DNA of 32,806 bases. Source: Acidobacteriota bacterium (GTDB lineage: Bacteria; Acidobacteriota; JAAYUB01). Shown here piece after piece: positions 20,907 to 28,707 of this stretch (positions are counted from its first letter, which is position 1; every line of letters begins with the position of its first letter). A program made the translations under genes and the position numbers. Under the pieces are notes generated by a model that saw only the letters and a list, made by a program, of their open reading frames with translations, was not told where the DNA came from and did not search any database. The stretch is from positions 1 to 32,806 of the forward strand of contig JAGNHB010000063.1 in NCBI GenBank assembly GCA_018001935.1, given 5' to 3'.

Positions 20907-22214
20907 TTACTTGTGGAAGTACCAGGGGAGGCGGCGGGGCTTCTTCTTTCGGCGGCCGTAAGTGCGGGCCAGCTCGATGAAGATGCCCACCGCCGTGTCG
21001 ATGTCCTTGCGGGTGCCGTCGAAGTAGAAGTTCTTGATGGGGATGCCGTCGTGGTCCTCGACGATTTTCGGGTAGACCGCCTCGCAGGTGATGCCGTTCA
21101 TGCAGGTGAAGGGGCTGATGTCGATGATGCCGTCGGCGCCCTTCTCGAAGAGGTAGACGGCCTTGCCGGCGCTGAGGGTCATCTCGCCCAGCGCGCCCCA
21201 GTGGGGCAGGTAGGGCAGGGAATAGTCGAGGACTTCCCGGATGTCGTGGGGCTCCTCGTACCCCTCGATGTCCTTGAGCACCGTTTCCAGGATGATGTGC
21301 TCGTCCCGGCGCTGGATCTTGTTCTTGACGATGGACCCCAGCATCTCCAGGGAGAAGCGCTTCCCCTTCCGCCGGATCCGCTTGAAGGTCTCGAAGTTGG
21401 TGTACCAGACCCACTCGGTGATGTCGGAGAGCCACCCCTCGCCCCCCTGCGCCTCGATGCGCCGGACGAGGTGCTCGTTGCTGTAGGTGTTGAGGCGGCA
21501 GAAGATCTCCCCCACCACGCCGATGAGGGGGCGGGGCTCCCGGTAGTCGGCGCCCACGGCCCGGAAGCGGTCCCGGGAACGCTCCATGGCCTTCGACAGC
21601 TCGCGGAGCTTGTCCTTCGCCTTCATCCCCGGCTTCTCGAGGACGGTGCAGACGTCGCCCAGACTGTCCTCGTGGGCGGCGTCGGCGTCCGCGGGCCGGA
21701 GGGCGTAAGCGCGGGTCTTGTGGAGGAACTTGCGCAGGAGGTCCGAGCAGACCAGGGCCCACCACGCCGTGCGCATCAACTCCCCGGCGTTGCCGCCCAC
21801 CTCGCGGTAGCCGTTCTCGCTGGTGGGGGCGAAGACCTGGATGTCGCCCAGGCCGATGTCCGACAGGATCTTCCGCAGCAGGGGCGCGTACTGGCCGTAG
21901 CGGCACGGGCCGCCCGCGGTGGGCATGAAGAAGGCGTTCTTCGACCGGTCGAAGCCCGGCTCGTCGGCCAGCCGCAGGAAGGTGCCCAGGGTGATCTTCT
22001 CCGGGTAGCACTCCTCGCCCGAGGTGTACTTCCCGCCCAGTTCCATGGCGCGGCTGTCGCCGTCGGGGCACTCCCGCGCCTGGACGCCGATGGCGCGGAA
22101 CGCCGCGGCGAAGGTCTTTGCCCCGCCGTAGCTCATGCGGGGGACCCAGAGGGTCTTCCCCAGCAGGCTGTCCTGGCGGGGCGGGGTCAGCTGGTTTTTT
22201 TCTTGCTCCACCAC
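20907..22214 (-). CDS. Acyl-CoA dehydratase activase-related protein (C-terminal partner)
   Basis: 435-residue protein matching the C-terminal portion of very long 2-hydroxyacyl-CoA dehydratase activase-related proteins. It begins with LLGKTLWVPRMSYGGAKTFAAAFRA, then has GEECYPEKITLG and GGPCRYGQYAPLLR, whose cysteines may bind a [4Fe-4S] cluster. Further on are LIGVVGEIFCRLNTYSNEH and ISPFTCMNGITCEAVYP. It ends LARTYGRRKKKPRRLPWYF. The start is GTG at 22214, with AAAGGAG 7 nt before it, inside the preceding gene (28-nt overlap). In many bacteria this region is fused to the upstream gene's product; here it is in the -1 frame relative to it. Role inferred: electron delivery to, or a component of, a radical dehydratase or a related ATP-driven reductase. 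Confidence 0.82.
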   Translation of the reverse strand: MVEQEKNQLTPPRQDSLLGKTLWVPRMSYGGAKTFAAAFRAIGVQARECPDGDSRAMELGGKYTSGEECYPEKITLGTFLRLADEPGFDRSKNAFFMPTAGGPCRYGQYAPLLRKILSDIGLGDIQVFAPTSENGYREVGGNAGELMRTAWWALVCSDLLRKFLHKTRAYALRPADADAAHEDSLGDVCTVLEKPGMKAKDKLRELSKAMERSRDRFRAVGADYREPRPLIGVVGEIFCRLNTYSNEHLVRRIEAQGGEGWLSDITEWVWYTNFETFKRIRRKGKRFSLEMLGSIVKNKIQRRDEHIILETVLKDIEGYEEPHDIREVLDYSLPYLPHWGALGEMTLSAGKAVYLFEKGADGIIDISPFTCMNGITCEAVYPKIVEDHDGIPIKNFYFDGTRKDIDTAVGIFIELARTYGRRKKKPRRLPWYFHK

Positions 22215-25200
22215 CGAAGTACTCCTTTGCTGTCGAGGTAGGCTTCGCAGCGGGTCATGACGCCGGCGTCGTTGCTGTGGGCGTCGAACTGGAGGACCAG
22301 GAAAGGCTTCCCGGACGCCCGGCCGATGAAGTGCTTGACGTAGGAGTCGGGCCCGCACTTGAAGTTCGTGATGTAGATGATGTGCAGGCAGGGTTTCTCG
22401 AAGGCGATCTTGCCGGCGGCGATGATCTTCCGCCCGTAGTTCCAGAACATGTTGTCGTTGATGTCCGAGATGTCCACCTCGTCCACCGCGAGGAAGTCGA
22501 TGGGGATGACGTTCACCCCGTAGAAGTCCCGCAGCTTCTTCCCCACGTCCAGGTTCACGCCCGCGTCGTAGATGTTGTAGGGCCGCCCCACCAGGACCAC
22601 GCCCAGTTCGCCGCTGGCCTCGAGTTTTTCCAGGGCTTCGCGCCCCGCCTGCCGGACCTTCTCGTAAAAGCGCATCTGGGCCTCGTACCCCTTGTCGAAC
22701 GCCTTCTCGATAGCCTTCTTCTTCGCCGGGAGGGCGAAGTTGCGGAGGTACTCCACCAGTTCCTTCTTGACGCCTTCCGGCCCCGAGCGGAAGTGAATGG
22801 TGGGCATCAGGAAGCGCCGCTCGTAGGGCTGGAACCAGGGGGCGGCCTTGACCACGTAGGGGAGGGTCTGCCCCCAGGGGCACATGAAGCTGGCCGGTCG
22901 CTGGAAAGGGGACTCCGCGTCGATGACGTTGGGAACGAAGATCAGGTCCACGTTCTCGTCCACCAGGTACTTGACGTGGCCGTGGGCCACCTTGATGGGG
23001 AAGCAGGGCTCGGACACCGTGGCCTGTTCCCCGTCCAGGGCGATCTTCCGGTTGGTCTGGGGGGAGAGGAGCACGTCGTAGCCGAGTTCCCGGAAGAAGG
23101 TGCTCCAGAGCGGGAACCGGTCGAAGGTGTACAGGGCCCGCGGGATGCCGACAACCGGCTTTTTCCCCGAGGGCTCCGCGCAGTCTCCGAGCAGCCACTT
23201 CGCCCGCAGGCTGAAGAGGTCCTCGATGACGGGGCGGCGGTCCACCTTGGCCCGCTTGCGGAAGCGGTCCGAGCACTTGTCGCCCCAGTAGACCTTTTCC
23301 TCCTCCACGCGAAACTCCTGGATGCTGCAGAAGTTGGTGCACCCCTTGCAGGTGAATTCCTTCAGGGTGTAGTCCACGTCGCCCAGGTTGAATCCCCGGA
23401 AAAGGGTCCGCTCCCCCGTGCACTCGATCTTCTCGCGGACCAGGAGCGCGGCGCCCACGGCGCCCATGACGCCGTTGAAGGGGGGGATGATGATGCGCTT
23501 GTCCAGGATCTTGGAGAAGGCGGCCGCCACGGAGTCGTTGTAGGCCGTCCCGCCCTGGAAGAAGATCACGTCCCCGATGGGCCGGCCCAGGATCACCCGG
23601 TTGATGTAGTTGAACCCGATGGAGTAGGCCAGGCCGGCCACCACGTCCTCCAGGCGGGCGCCCTTCTGCAGGTAGGCGTTGACGTCCTGCTCCATGAAGA
23701 CGGTGCAGCGCTCGCCCAGCCGGATCGGCGCCCTGCTTCTGAGCGCGGTTTCGGAGAACTCCCCCTTGATGGAGATCCCCAGCTCCTCGGCGCGCTCCTC
23801 CAGGAAGGAGCCGGTGCCGGCGGCGCAGGCCTCGTTCATGGCGAAGTCGGTGACGATGCCGTCCTGGAGGCGGATGTACTTGGAGTCCTGGCCGCCGATC
23901 TCGAAGATGGTGTCCACCTTCAGGCCCAGGAGCTTCTCGCCGATGTAGCCGGCGCCGGTCTTGTGGGCGGTGATCTCGTCCACCACCATGTCGGCGCCCA
24001 CCAGCATGCCGATGAGCTCCCGCCCCGAGCCGGTGGTGCCCACGCCCCGGATGACGATCTTCTCCGCCAGCTCGGATCGGATCATCTCCAGCCCCTCGTT
24101 CACCACCTCGATGGGACGGGCCTGGGTGCGGAGGTAGATTTCCCGGATCACGTCGCCCGCGGCGTCCAGGACCACCAGGTTGGTGCTGACGGACCCGATG
24201 TCGATCCCCAGGAAGGCGTTCACCGGGAGGGTCTTGCCCTCGAAGGCGTAGGGGGGGATGCGCTCGCGCAGGAGCACCACCTTGTCCATGTCCAGGGGCG
24301 CGGTGGTGGGGAAGTCGTGGGCGGTCTTGCCGAGGTGTTTCTCCAGGGCGTCCAGGGAAGCGACACTCGACCGGACGGCGCTCTCCCGCTCCAGGAAGGC
24401 AGCCCCGAGGGCGCCCAGCCAGCAGCCGTAGCCCGGGGTGAACAGCTCGCCCCGCTTCAGCTCGAACGCCTCCTCCATGGCGCGGACGACGCCGGAGTTG
24501 AAGGCCACGCCGCCAATGAAGGCCACCCGCGGGACGATGTCCCGCCCCTTGGTGATGGACGACTTGAAGTTCCGCGCCACAGCCTCGCAGAGCCCCCGCA
24601 GGATCTCCGCGGGCTGGTACCCTTTCTGCTGGGCGTGGATCATGTCGGACTTGGCGAAGACCGAGCAGCGCCCCGCGATGCGGGCGCTCTTCTCCGCATC
24701 CTCGGTGATGCGGCCCACGTCCTCGATCTCGAAGAGGAGCCGTTTGGCCTGCTGGTCCAGGAAGGAGCCGGTGCCGGCGGCGCAGTCGCCGCTCGCCTCG
24801 TAGTCGGCGATCCCCAGGGCGCCGGAGCGGGCGTCCGCCTCCAAAAGGATGTACTTCGACTTCTCGCCCCCCATCTCGAAGACCGTCCGGACGTCGGGGT
24901 AAAGTTCCTGGACGCCCCGGGCGATGGCCTTGAACTCGTTGGCCTCGTGGAGCCCCAGGACGTGGGCGAGGAGCCGCCCCCCCGTCCCCGTGGCCTGGAC
25001 CCCGGCGACGGATTCGAGGGGGACGTGCCGGCGGACGCTGTGCAGCAGGTCCAGGGCGGCGCGCATCGGCTGGCCCTTGATGCGGGTGTAGGACGTCAGC
25101 AGGATGGGCGGTAGGCCCGGCCGGCCCGACTCCCCGCCGTCCACGAAATGGAACAGCGGGTCACCGGCGGCCACGGCGCGCATCTTCTCCCGGGCGCTCT

Positions 25201-25264
25201 CCGGCCCGAGCACGGCGGCCTTGACGCTCACCGCGCCGATATCGATCCCGAGCAGATAGCTCAT
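22187..25264 (-). CDS. Acyl-CoA dehydratase activase with two BcrA/BadF ATPase domains
   Basis: 1,025-residue protein with two consecutive ASKHA ATPase domains of the BadF/BadG/BcrA/BcrD (HgdC) type. The first starts LLGIDIGAVSVKAAV, the second AFLGIDIGSVSTNLVVLD at about 325. Each has the cluster-binding cysteine context, GDCAAGTGSFLDQQA and EACAAGTGSFLEERA, and nucleotide-binding FEMGGEKSKYI and FEIGGQDSKYI. From about 640 the activase-related domain follows, with FTCKGCTNFCSIQEF, WGDKCSDRF and VSEPCFPIKVAHGHVKYL. These proteins use ATP hydrolysis to drive a low-potential electron into a dehydratase. A promoter and GGAGGA site support the ATG at 25264. The gene's end overlaps the next gene. 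No dehydratase subunit itself lies in the window. Confidence 0.9.
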   Translation of the reverse strand: MSYLLGIDIGAVSVKAAVLGPESAREKMRAVAAGDPLFHFVDGGESGRPGLPPILLTSYTRIKGQPMRAALDLLHSVRRHVPLESVAGVQATGTGGRLLAHVLGLHEANEFKAIARGVQELYPDVRTVFEMGGEKSKYILLEADARSGALGIADYEASGDCAAGTGSFLDQQAKRLLFEIEDVGRITEDAEKSARIAGRCSVFAKSDMIHAQQKGYQPAEILRGLCEAVARNFKSSITKGRDIVPRVAFIGGVAFNSGVVRAMEEAFELKRGELFTPGYGCWLGALGAAFLERESAVRSSVASLDALEKHLGKTAHDFPTTAPLDMDKVVLLRERIPPYAFEGKTLPVNAFLGIDIGSVSTNLVVLDAAGDVIREIYLRTQARPIEVVNEGLEMIRSELAEKIVIRGVGTTGSGRELIGMLVGADMVVDEITAHKTGAGYIGEKLLGLKVDTIFEIGGQDSKYIRLQDGIVTDFAMNEACAAGTGSFLEERAEELGISIKGEFSETALRSRAPIRLGERCTVFMEQDVNAYLQKGARLEDVVAGLAYSIGFNYINRVILGRPIGDVIFFQGGTAYNDSVAAAFSKILDKRIIIPPFNGVMGAVGAALLVREKIECTGERTLFRGFNLGDVDYTLKEFTCKGCTNFCSIQEFRVEEEKVYWGDKCSDRFRKRAKVDRRPVIEDLFSLRAKWLLGDCAEPSGKKPVVGIPRALYTFDRFPLWSTFFRELGYDVLLSPQTNRKIALDGEQATVSEPCFPIKVAHGHVKYLVDENVDLIFVPNVIDAESPFQRPASFMCPWGQTLPYVVKAAPWFQPYERRFLMPTIHFRSGPEGVKKELVEYLRNFALPAKKKAIEKAFDKGYEAQMRFYEKVRQAGREALEKLEASGELGVVLVGRPYNIYDAGVNLDVGKKLRDFYGVNVIPIDFLAVDEVDISDINDNMFWNYGRKIIAAGKIAFEKPCLHIIYITNFKCGPDSYVKHFIGRASGKPFLVLQFDAHSNDAGVMTRCEAYLDSKGVLRWWSKKKTS
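22195..22201 (-). other. A7 run in the overlap of the two activase genes (possible -1 slip site)
   Basis: Within the last codons of the upstream gene the minus strand reads AAG AAA AAA ACC AGC TGA, with seven consecutive A. The downstream gene is in the -1 frame. A P-site slip on AAA would re-pair perfectly and continue into NQLTPPRQ, giving a single protein of about 1,452 residues. An AAAGGAG about 20 nt upstream could stimulate slippage as well as initiation. Confidence 0.4.
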
Positions 25265-25436
25265 TGAGTCCTCCGAAAAGGTCGTCGAACGAAACGGATT
25301 GGATGGACGTCGGGGCCCGGGGGGTTCAGGGTGAACCGGTCCGGCCCGGACTTCCCCCCACTCCCCGGCGCCGGCCGGGGGCCGCGGCCCGCCGGACAGG
25401 CGGTCACGCCCCCCCTGCCGAAAGCGTAACCTTGCA

Positions 25437-25465
25437 ATTATCGTACGAGGCCCGGCGGATGTCAA
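25437..25465 (-). promoter_or_regulatory. Promoter of the activase operon
   Basis: Perfect -35 TTGACA (25460-25465), a 17-bp spacer and -10 GATAAT (25437-25442). The predicted start near 25430 leaves a 165-nt leader before the ATG at 25264. The leader is GC-rich and I recognise no regulatory RNA in it. Confidence 0.75.
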
Positions 25466-25496
25466 CGCCGACATCCCCGGAAAAAGCGCCCTCCCG

Positions 25497-25569
25497 CTCC
25501 GGGCGACGGCTCAAGCAAAGGTGCTGCAAACACTTCCCCGTTCGTTTTTCGGGTTGTCGCGGTATCGTC
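25497..25569 (-). repeat. 84-bp dispersed repeat, copy C (partial)
   Basis: On the minus strand this 73-bp copy runs from GACGATACCG to the GCCCGGAG of the palindrome. It aligns with copies A and B (5624-5809) with one inserted base, including AAACGAACGGG, TGTTTGCAG and TTGAGCC. It lies about 20 kb from them and lacks the right palindrome arm. Confidence 0.75.
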
Positions 25570-25654
25570 AACGTGGCGGCGAGCCCCTTTCGGAACGCTT
25601 GGCGGTTGCAAACGCCTCCCCCGATCTTCCTCCGGCAAGGTCTTCAACCGCCAG

Positions 25655-25700
25655 GGCGGGATTCCCGCACCTGCTCCGGCGGGATTCCCGCACCCGCTCC
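25655..25700 (+). repeat. Tandem 23-bp repeat, two units
   Basis: Two units (25655-25677 and 25678-25700) differ at one base and read GGCGGGATTCCCGCACC followed by T/C and GCTCC in essence. A third starts at 25701 and decays. The 580-bp gap 25265-25846 also contains copy C, two palindromes and the activase promoter, and no gene that I can support. Confidence 0.8.
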
Positions 25701-25731
25701 GGCGGGGTCTGTGGTAGGATGGTTCGGTGTA

Positions 25732-25752
25732 GCGCGGGGCTCTGTCCCGCGC
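25732..25752. repeat. Palindrome in the pre-hypD spacer
   Basis: 9-bp arms GCGCGGGGC and GTCCCGCGC around TCT, with one mismatched pair. Part of a run of different palindromes in the same spacer. Confidence 0.6.
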
Positions 25753-25777
25753 ACCGGGTGCCCGGCGCTTGTTCCAG

Positions 25778-25817
25778 CCGTCGCCCGGAGGGCGACGGTA
25801 CGCCGGAGGGCGACGGT
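25778..25817. repeat. REP-like palindrome with partial duplication
   Basis: Perfect 9-bp arms CCGTCGCCC (25778-25786) and GGGCGACGG (25790-25798) around GGA. It is the same element as the palindrome of copy B (5784-5804) with A/T to G/C changes that keep the pairing. The 15 bp CCGGAGGGCGACGGT are then repeated at 25803-25817. It ends 30 bp before hypD. Confidence 0.75.
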
Positions 25818-25846
25818 GCTCACCCTGTTCCTTTGGAGGTTTTGGT

Positions 25847-26965
25847 ATGAAATACCTGACCGAGTTTCGCAACCGGCCCGACACCGAGAACCTGGTGCGG
25901 AGGATCCGCGCCATCCCGCTGGGGGGACGCCGGGTCACCCTCATGGAAGTCTGCGGCTCCCACACCATGGCCATCCACCGGTTCGGGTTGCGGCGGCTCC
26001 TGCCCCCGGAGGTCCGCCTGGTCTCCGGGCCCGGCTGCCCGGTCTGCGTGACCGGGGTGGGCTACCTCGACCGCGCCCTGGCGATGGCCCGGCTGCCCGG
26101 CGTGACCCTCGCCACCTTCGGGGACATGGTCCGGGTCCCGGGAAGCCGCGAGTCCCTGGCGGGCGCCCGCGCCTCGGGGGCCGACGTCCGCGTGGTGACC
26201 TCCACCCTGGACGCGGTCCGGCTCGCCCGGGAGAACCCCGGGCGCCGGGTCGTCTTCCTCGGCATCGGGTTCGAGACCACCTCCCCCACGGTGGCGGCCT
26301 CGGTACGGCAGGCGGAGGCGGAGGGGGTCTCGAACTACCTTGTCCTTGCCGGGCACAAGCTCATCCCGCCCGCGATGCGCCTCCTCGCCGCCGCGCCCGA
26401 CCTCCGGGTGGACGGGTTCCTCTGCCCCGCCCACGTCAGCACCATCATCGGGACCGAACCGTACCGCTTCCTGGCGGAAACCCACGGCAAGGCCTGCGTG
26501 GTGGCGGGTTTCGAGCCCCTCGACATCCTGCGGGGCGTGGAGATGCTGCTCCGGCAGATTGTCGAGGGCTCGCCCCGGGTGGAAAACGAGTATTCGCGGG
26601 TGGTCCGCCCGGGAGGAAACCGGGAGGCCCTTCGCCTCCTCGACGAGGTTTTCGCCGTCGTGGACGACACCTGGCGCGGTTTCGGCACCATGCCCCGGAG
26701 CGCCTACGCCTTCCGCGACCGCTGGGCCGCCTTCGACGCCGCCGCGCGCCTCCCCGTCGACCCGGGGCCGCCGGTGGAGCCTCCCGGCTGCCGCTGCGGC
26801 GACGTTCTCCGGGGGGTCATCGACCCGCCGGAGTGTCCCCTTTTCGGTTCGGCCTGCCGGCCGGAATCCCCGGTGGGCGCCTGCATGGTGTCCTCCGAGG
26901 GGACCTGCGCCGCCTGGTTCCGGCACGGCGAAAGCGTTTTCGTCGAGAAAAGTGTTGCTCCCTGA
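25847..26965 (+). CDS. hypD: Hydrogenase maturation protein HypD
   Basis: 372-residue HypD, the [4Fe-4S] scaffold which, with HypC, assembles the Fe(CN)2CO unit of [NiFe]-hydrogenases. Essential features are present: MEVCGSHTMAIHRFG with the invariant cysteine C36, SGPGCPVCVTG (C64, C67), LGIGFETTSPTVA, GFLCPAHVSTIIG, VVAGFEPLDILRGV and the C-terminal cluster cysteines in CRCGDVLRG, CPLFGSAC and GACMVSSEGTCAAW. GGAGGT is 6 nt before the ATG. The usual partners hypC, hypE and the hydrogenase genes are absent on either side, so it is isolated here. The length and residues suggest a working gene. Confidence 0.96.
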   Translation: MKYLTEFRNRPDTENLVRRIRAIPLGGRRVTLMEVCGSHTMAIHRFGLRRLLPPEVRLVSGPGCPVCVTGVGYLDRALAMARLPGVTLATFGDMVRVPGSRESLAGARASGADVRVVTSTLDAVRLARENPGRRVVFLGIGFETTSPTVAASVRQAEAEGVSNYLVLAGHKLIPPAMRLLAAAPDLRVDGFLCPAHVSTIIGTEPYRFLAETHGKACVVAGFEPLDILRGVEMLLRQIVEGSPRVENEYSRVVRPGGNREALRLLDEVFAVVDDTWRGFGTMPRSAYAFRDRWAAFDAAARLPVDPGPPVEPPGCRCGDVLRGVIDPPECPLFGSACRPESPVGACMVSSEGTCAAWFRHGESVFVEKSVAP

Positions 26966-26984
26966 AAATCGGCTGTTCTATAAT
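26955..26984 (+). promoter_or_regulatory. Promoter of the FGE-sulfatase-domain gene
   Basis: A perfect -10 TATAAT (26979-26984) with TTGCTC (26955-26960) 18 bp upstream. Start predicted near 26991, leader about 57 nt. The -35 box overlaps the last codons of hypD. Confidence 0.65.
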
Positions 26985-27047
26985 ACGCGCTTGACCGCCG
27001 TTTCGCTGATTGGCTCGGCAAAAATGACATCCGCTTCTGGAGGACTT

Positions 27048-28073
27048 ATGAACAAATGGTCTCGCGTGCTGTTGCCGGCAGGGCTGGCCCTCGCGCTCCT
27101 GCTGCTTCCCGTCGGCTGCGGGGGTGCGGAAAAAGCGGCCGATGCCGATAAGGACAAGCAGGCCGACACGGGATCCGCCCAGAAGGTCCCCGTGCGCAAG
27201 CCCTGCACCAACCGCCCCCTGAACCTCGAAGAGATGATCCGCATTCCGGCGGGGCCCTGCAAGATCGGCGGGCCTTCCGAAGACAAGGTGACCCAGTTCT
27301 CCTCCCCGGTTCACCAGGTGACCGTGAAGGAATTCTGGATCGACAAGTACGAGGTCACCAACCGGCAGTTCATGGATTTCTGCAAGGCCACCGGGTACCG
27401 CGCCCGCGGGAACTGGATGGATTACTACCAGGAGAGCAACAACCCCCTGATGCCCGTCCTGGGGGTTTCGCTGCAGGACGCCATCGAGTACGCCAAGTGG
27501 TCCGGCAAGCGCCTCCCCAACCAGGACGAGTGGGAGAAGGCCTCTTCCTGGGACGCCAAGTCCCAGAAGAACCTGCGTTACCCTTGGGGTGACACGTGGG
27601 AGAACGGGAAGGCCCACACCCAGGAAAGCTCCGGCGAGTCCAACGGCCCGGTCGAGGTCGGCCTGTCGGCGGGCGACGTCAGCCCCTACGGCGCGATGGA
27701 CATGCTGGGGAACGTCTTCGAGTGGACGACGAGCCGCTACGACAAGTACGACGGCTGCAAGGTGCTCGACAGCGCGTTCGGCGGGTCCTACTACACCGTC
27801 AAGGGCGCGTCCTACGCCATCCCGGGCGCCGTCTGGTGGATGGCCGCCCGCTCCCCCTTCGAGGGCGGCAACCTCCAGGGTCAGGGCTTCCGGTGCGCCA
27901 GCGACGTTCCCCCGGACAAGATCAAGAAGGGCGTTTACAAACCGCCCCCGCCGGAGAAACCCAAGAAGGTGGAAGCCACCCCCGAAGTCGAGGAAAAGCC
28001 GGCCGCCAAGCCCGCGGCCAAGGCCAAACCGGCCGCCAAGCCCAAGCCGGCGGCCCGCAAGCGGGGAAGATAG
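27048..28073 (+). CDS. Exported FGE-sulfatase (SUMF1-like) domain protein with basic tail
   Basis: 341-residue protein. The start KWSRVLLPAGLALALLLLPV ends in a GC-GG region (PVGCGG), a likely though non-standard lipoprotein signal. Residues about 64-290 are an FGE-sulfatase domain: MIRIPAGPCKIGG, HQVTVKEFWIDKYEVTNRQF, LPVLGVSLQDAIEYAKWSG-like PVLGVSLQDA, RLPNQDEWEKAS, YPWGDTWENG, GAMDMLGNVFEWT and GQGFRCASD. The domain occurs in formylglycine-generating enzymes but also in many non-enzymatic ligand-binding proteins. The active-site cysteine pair of true FGE is not evident, so a binding role is more likely. The C-terminal 45 residues are Lys/Pro/Ala repeats (KPAAKPAAKAKPAAKPKP) like histone-H1 tails. 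GGAGGA precedes the ATG. Confidence 0.85.
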   Translation: MNKWSRVLLPAGLALALLLLPVGCGGAEKAADADKDKQADTGSAQKVPVRKPCTNRPLNLEEMIRIPAGPCKIGGPSEDKVTQFSSPVHQVTVKEFWIDKYEVTNRQFMDFCKATGYRARGNWMDYYQESNNPLMPVLGVSLQDAIEYAKWSGKRLPNQDEWEKASSWDAKSQKNLRYPWGDTWENGKAHTQESSGESNGPVEVGLSAGDVSPYGAMDMLGNVFEWTTSRYDKYDGCKVLDSAFGGSYYTVKGASYAIPGAVWWMAARSPFEGGNLQGQGFRCASDVPPDKIKKGVYKPPPPEKPKKVEATPEVEEKPAAKPAAKAKPAAKPKPAARKRGR

Positions 28074-28098
28074 CAAGCTGCTCCGAATGAAATCACGA

Positions 28099-28124
28099 AA
28101 ACCGGGTTTCGGCCCGGTTTTTTT
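28099..28124 (+). terminator. Rho-independent terminator
   Basis: 8-bp stem AAACCGGG/CCCGGTTT with a 6-nt loop and a run of seven T (28118-28124), 26 nt after the stop of the FGE-sulfatase-domain gene. Confidence 0.9.
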
Positions 28125-28136
28125 ATTGGCGGAACG

Positions 28137-28616
28137 ATGCAAACCAGGCGCGACCGCTGGCTGAACGGCAAATCGACCCGGATGGGCCGGAAGTGGGCGC
28201 TTTTCGGCCTCATGGCCCTCCTGGCCGCCGGGGTCGCCGGTTGGCTGGCCCTGTACCTCCAGGTCTCCCGGGGGGTGAAGGTCCGCGTGGAAGCTGACCC
28301 CGCCCGCCGGGACGCCCTCCGTCTCACCGTCGTCAACCGGGGGCCGCTCCCCGTGACGGTGAGACGCTTCCACCTCGTTTTCGTCGAGGCCGGCGTCGCG
28401 AGGGGGGACTTCACCTTCACGCCGGCCGGCCCGGGGCTCGACCTGGCGCGGGGGGGGACCGCCTCCCTCACGGCCCCGTTCCCCGCGTCCATTCCCTGGG
28501 GCCGGCAGGCCTCCGCCCTGACCTCTCCGGGGGGCATCGACGTTCTCGGCACAGCGTCGTACGCGACCGTCCTCACCCGGGGCGACGTCTCCTTCAGCGG
28601 ATCCCTCCCGCGCTGA
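28137..28616 (+). CDS. Single-span membrane-anchored protein of unknown function
   Basis: 159-residue protein. A basic N-terminus (RRDRW...RMGRKW) precedes one hydrophobic span (about 20-43: ALFGLMALLAAGVAGWLALY), orienting the C-terminal part outward. That part is beta-rich (VKVRVEADPARR, LRLTVVNRGPLPVTVRRFHLVF, VARGDFTFTP) and resembles an Ig-like or transglutaminase-accessory fold, without any recognisable motif. Start at 28137 has only a weak ribosome site; the internal ATG at 28182 (MGRKW) is an alternative. It follows a terminator by 13 bp, so it may be weakly or separately transcribed. I do not recognise the family. Confidence 0.55.
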   Translation: MQTRRDRWLNGKSTRMGRKWALFGLMALLAAGVAGWLALYLQVSRGVKVRVEADPARRDALRLTVVNRGPLPVTVRRFHLVFVEAGVARGDFTFTPAGPGLDLARGGTASLTAPFPASIPWGRQASALTSPGGIDVLGTASYATVLTRGDVSFSGSLPR

Positions 28617-28707
28617 ACTGTCCCCGTCCGCCCGCGAGCGGTCCCCGAAACGGGCCCCGCCGCCGGACCGGGACCGGCTTCGCCACGGTGTCGGCTCTTT
28701 CCCGCGC

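Noticed and set aside
22118..25114. 998-codon open frame opposite the activase gene
   Set aside because: Its peptide is rich in His/Glu/Val/Gly/Asp, as expected of the antisense of a GC-rich gene. The minus-strand frame has clear domains and motifs.
25655..25700. Two-unit repeat considered as a CRISPR fragment
   Set aside because: The units adjoin without spacers, and no cas genes are in the window.
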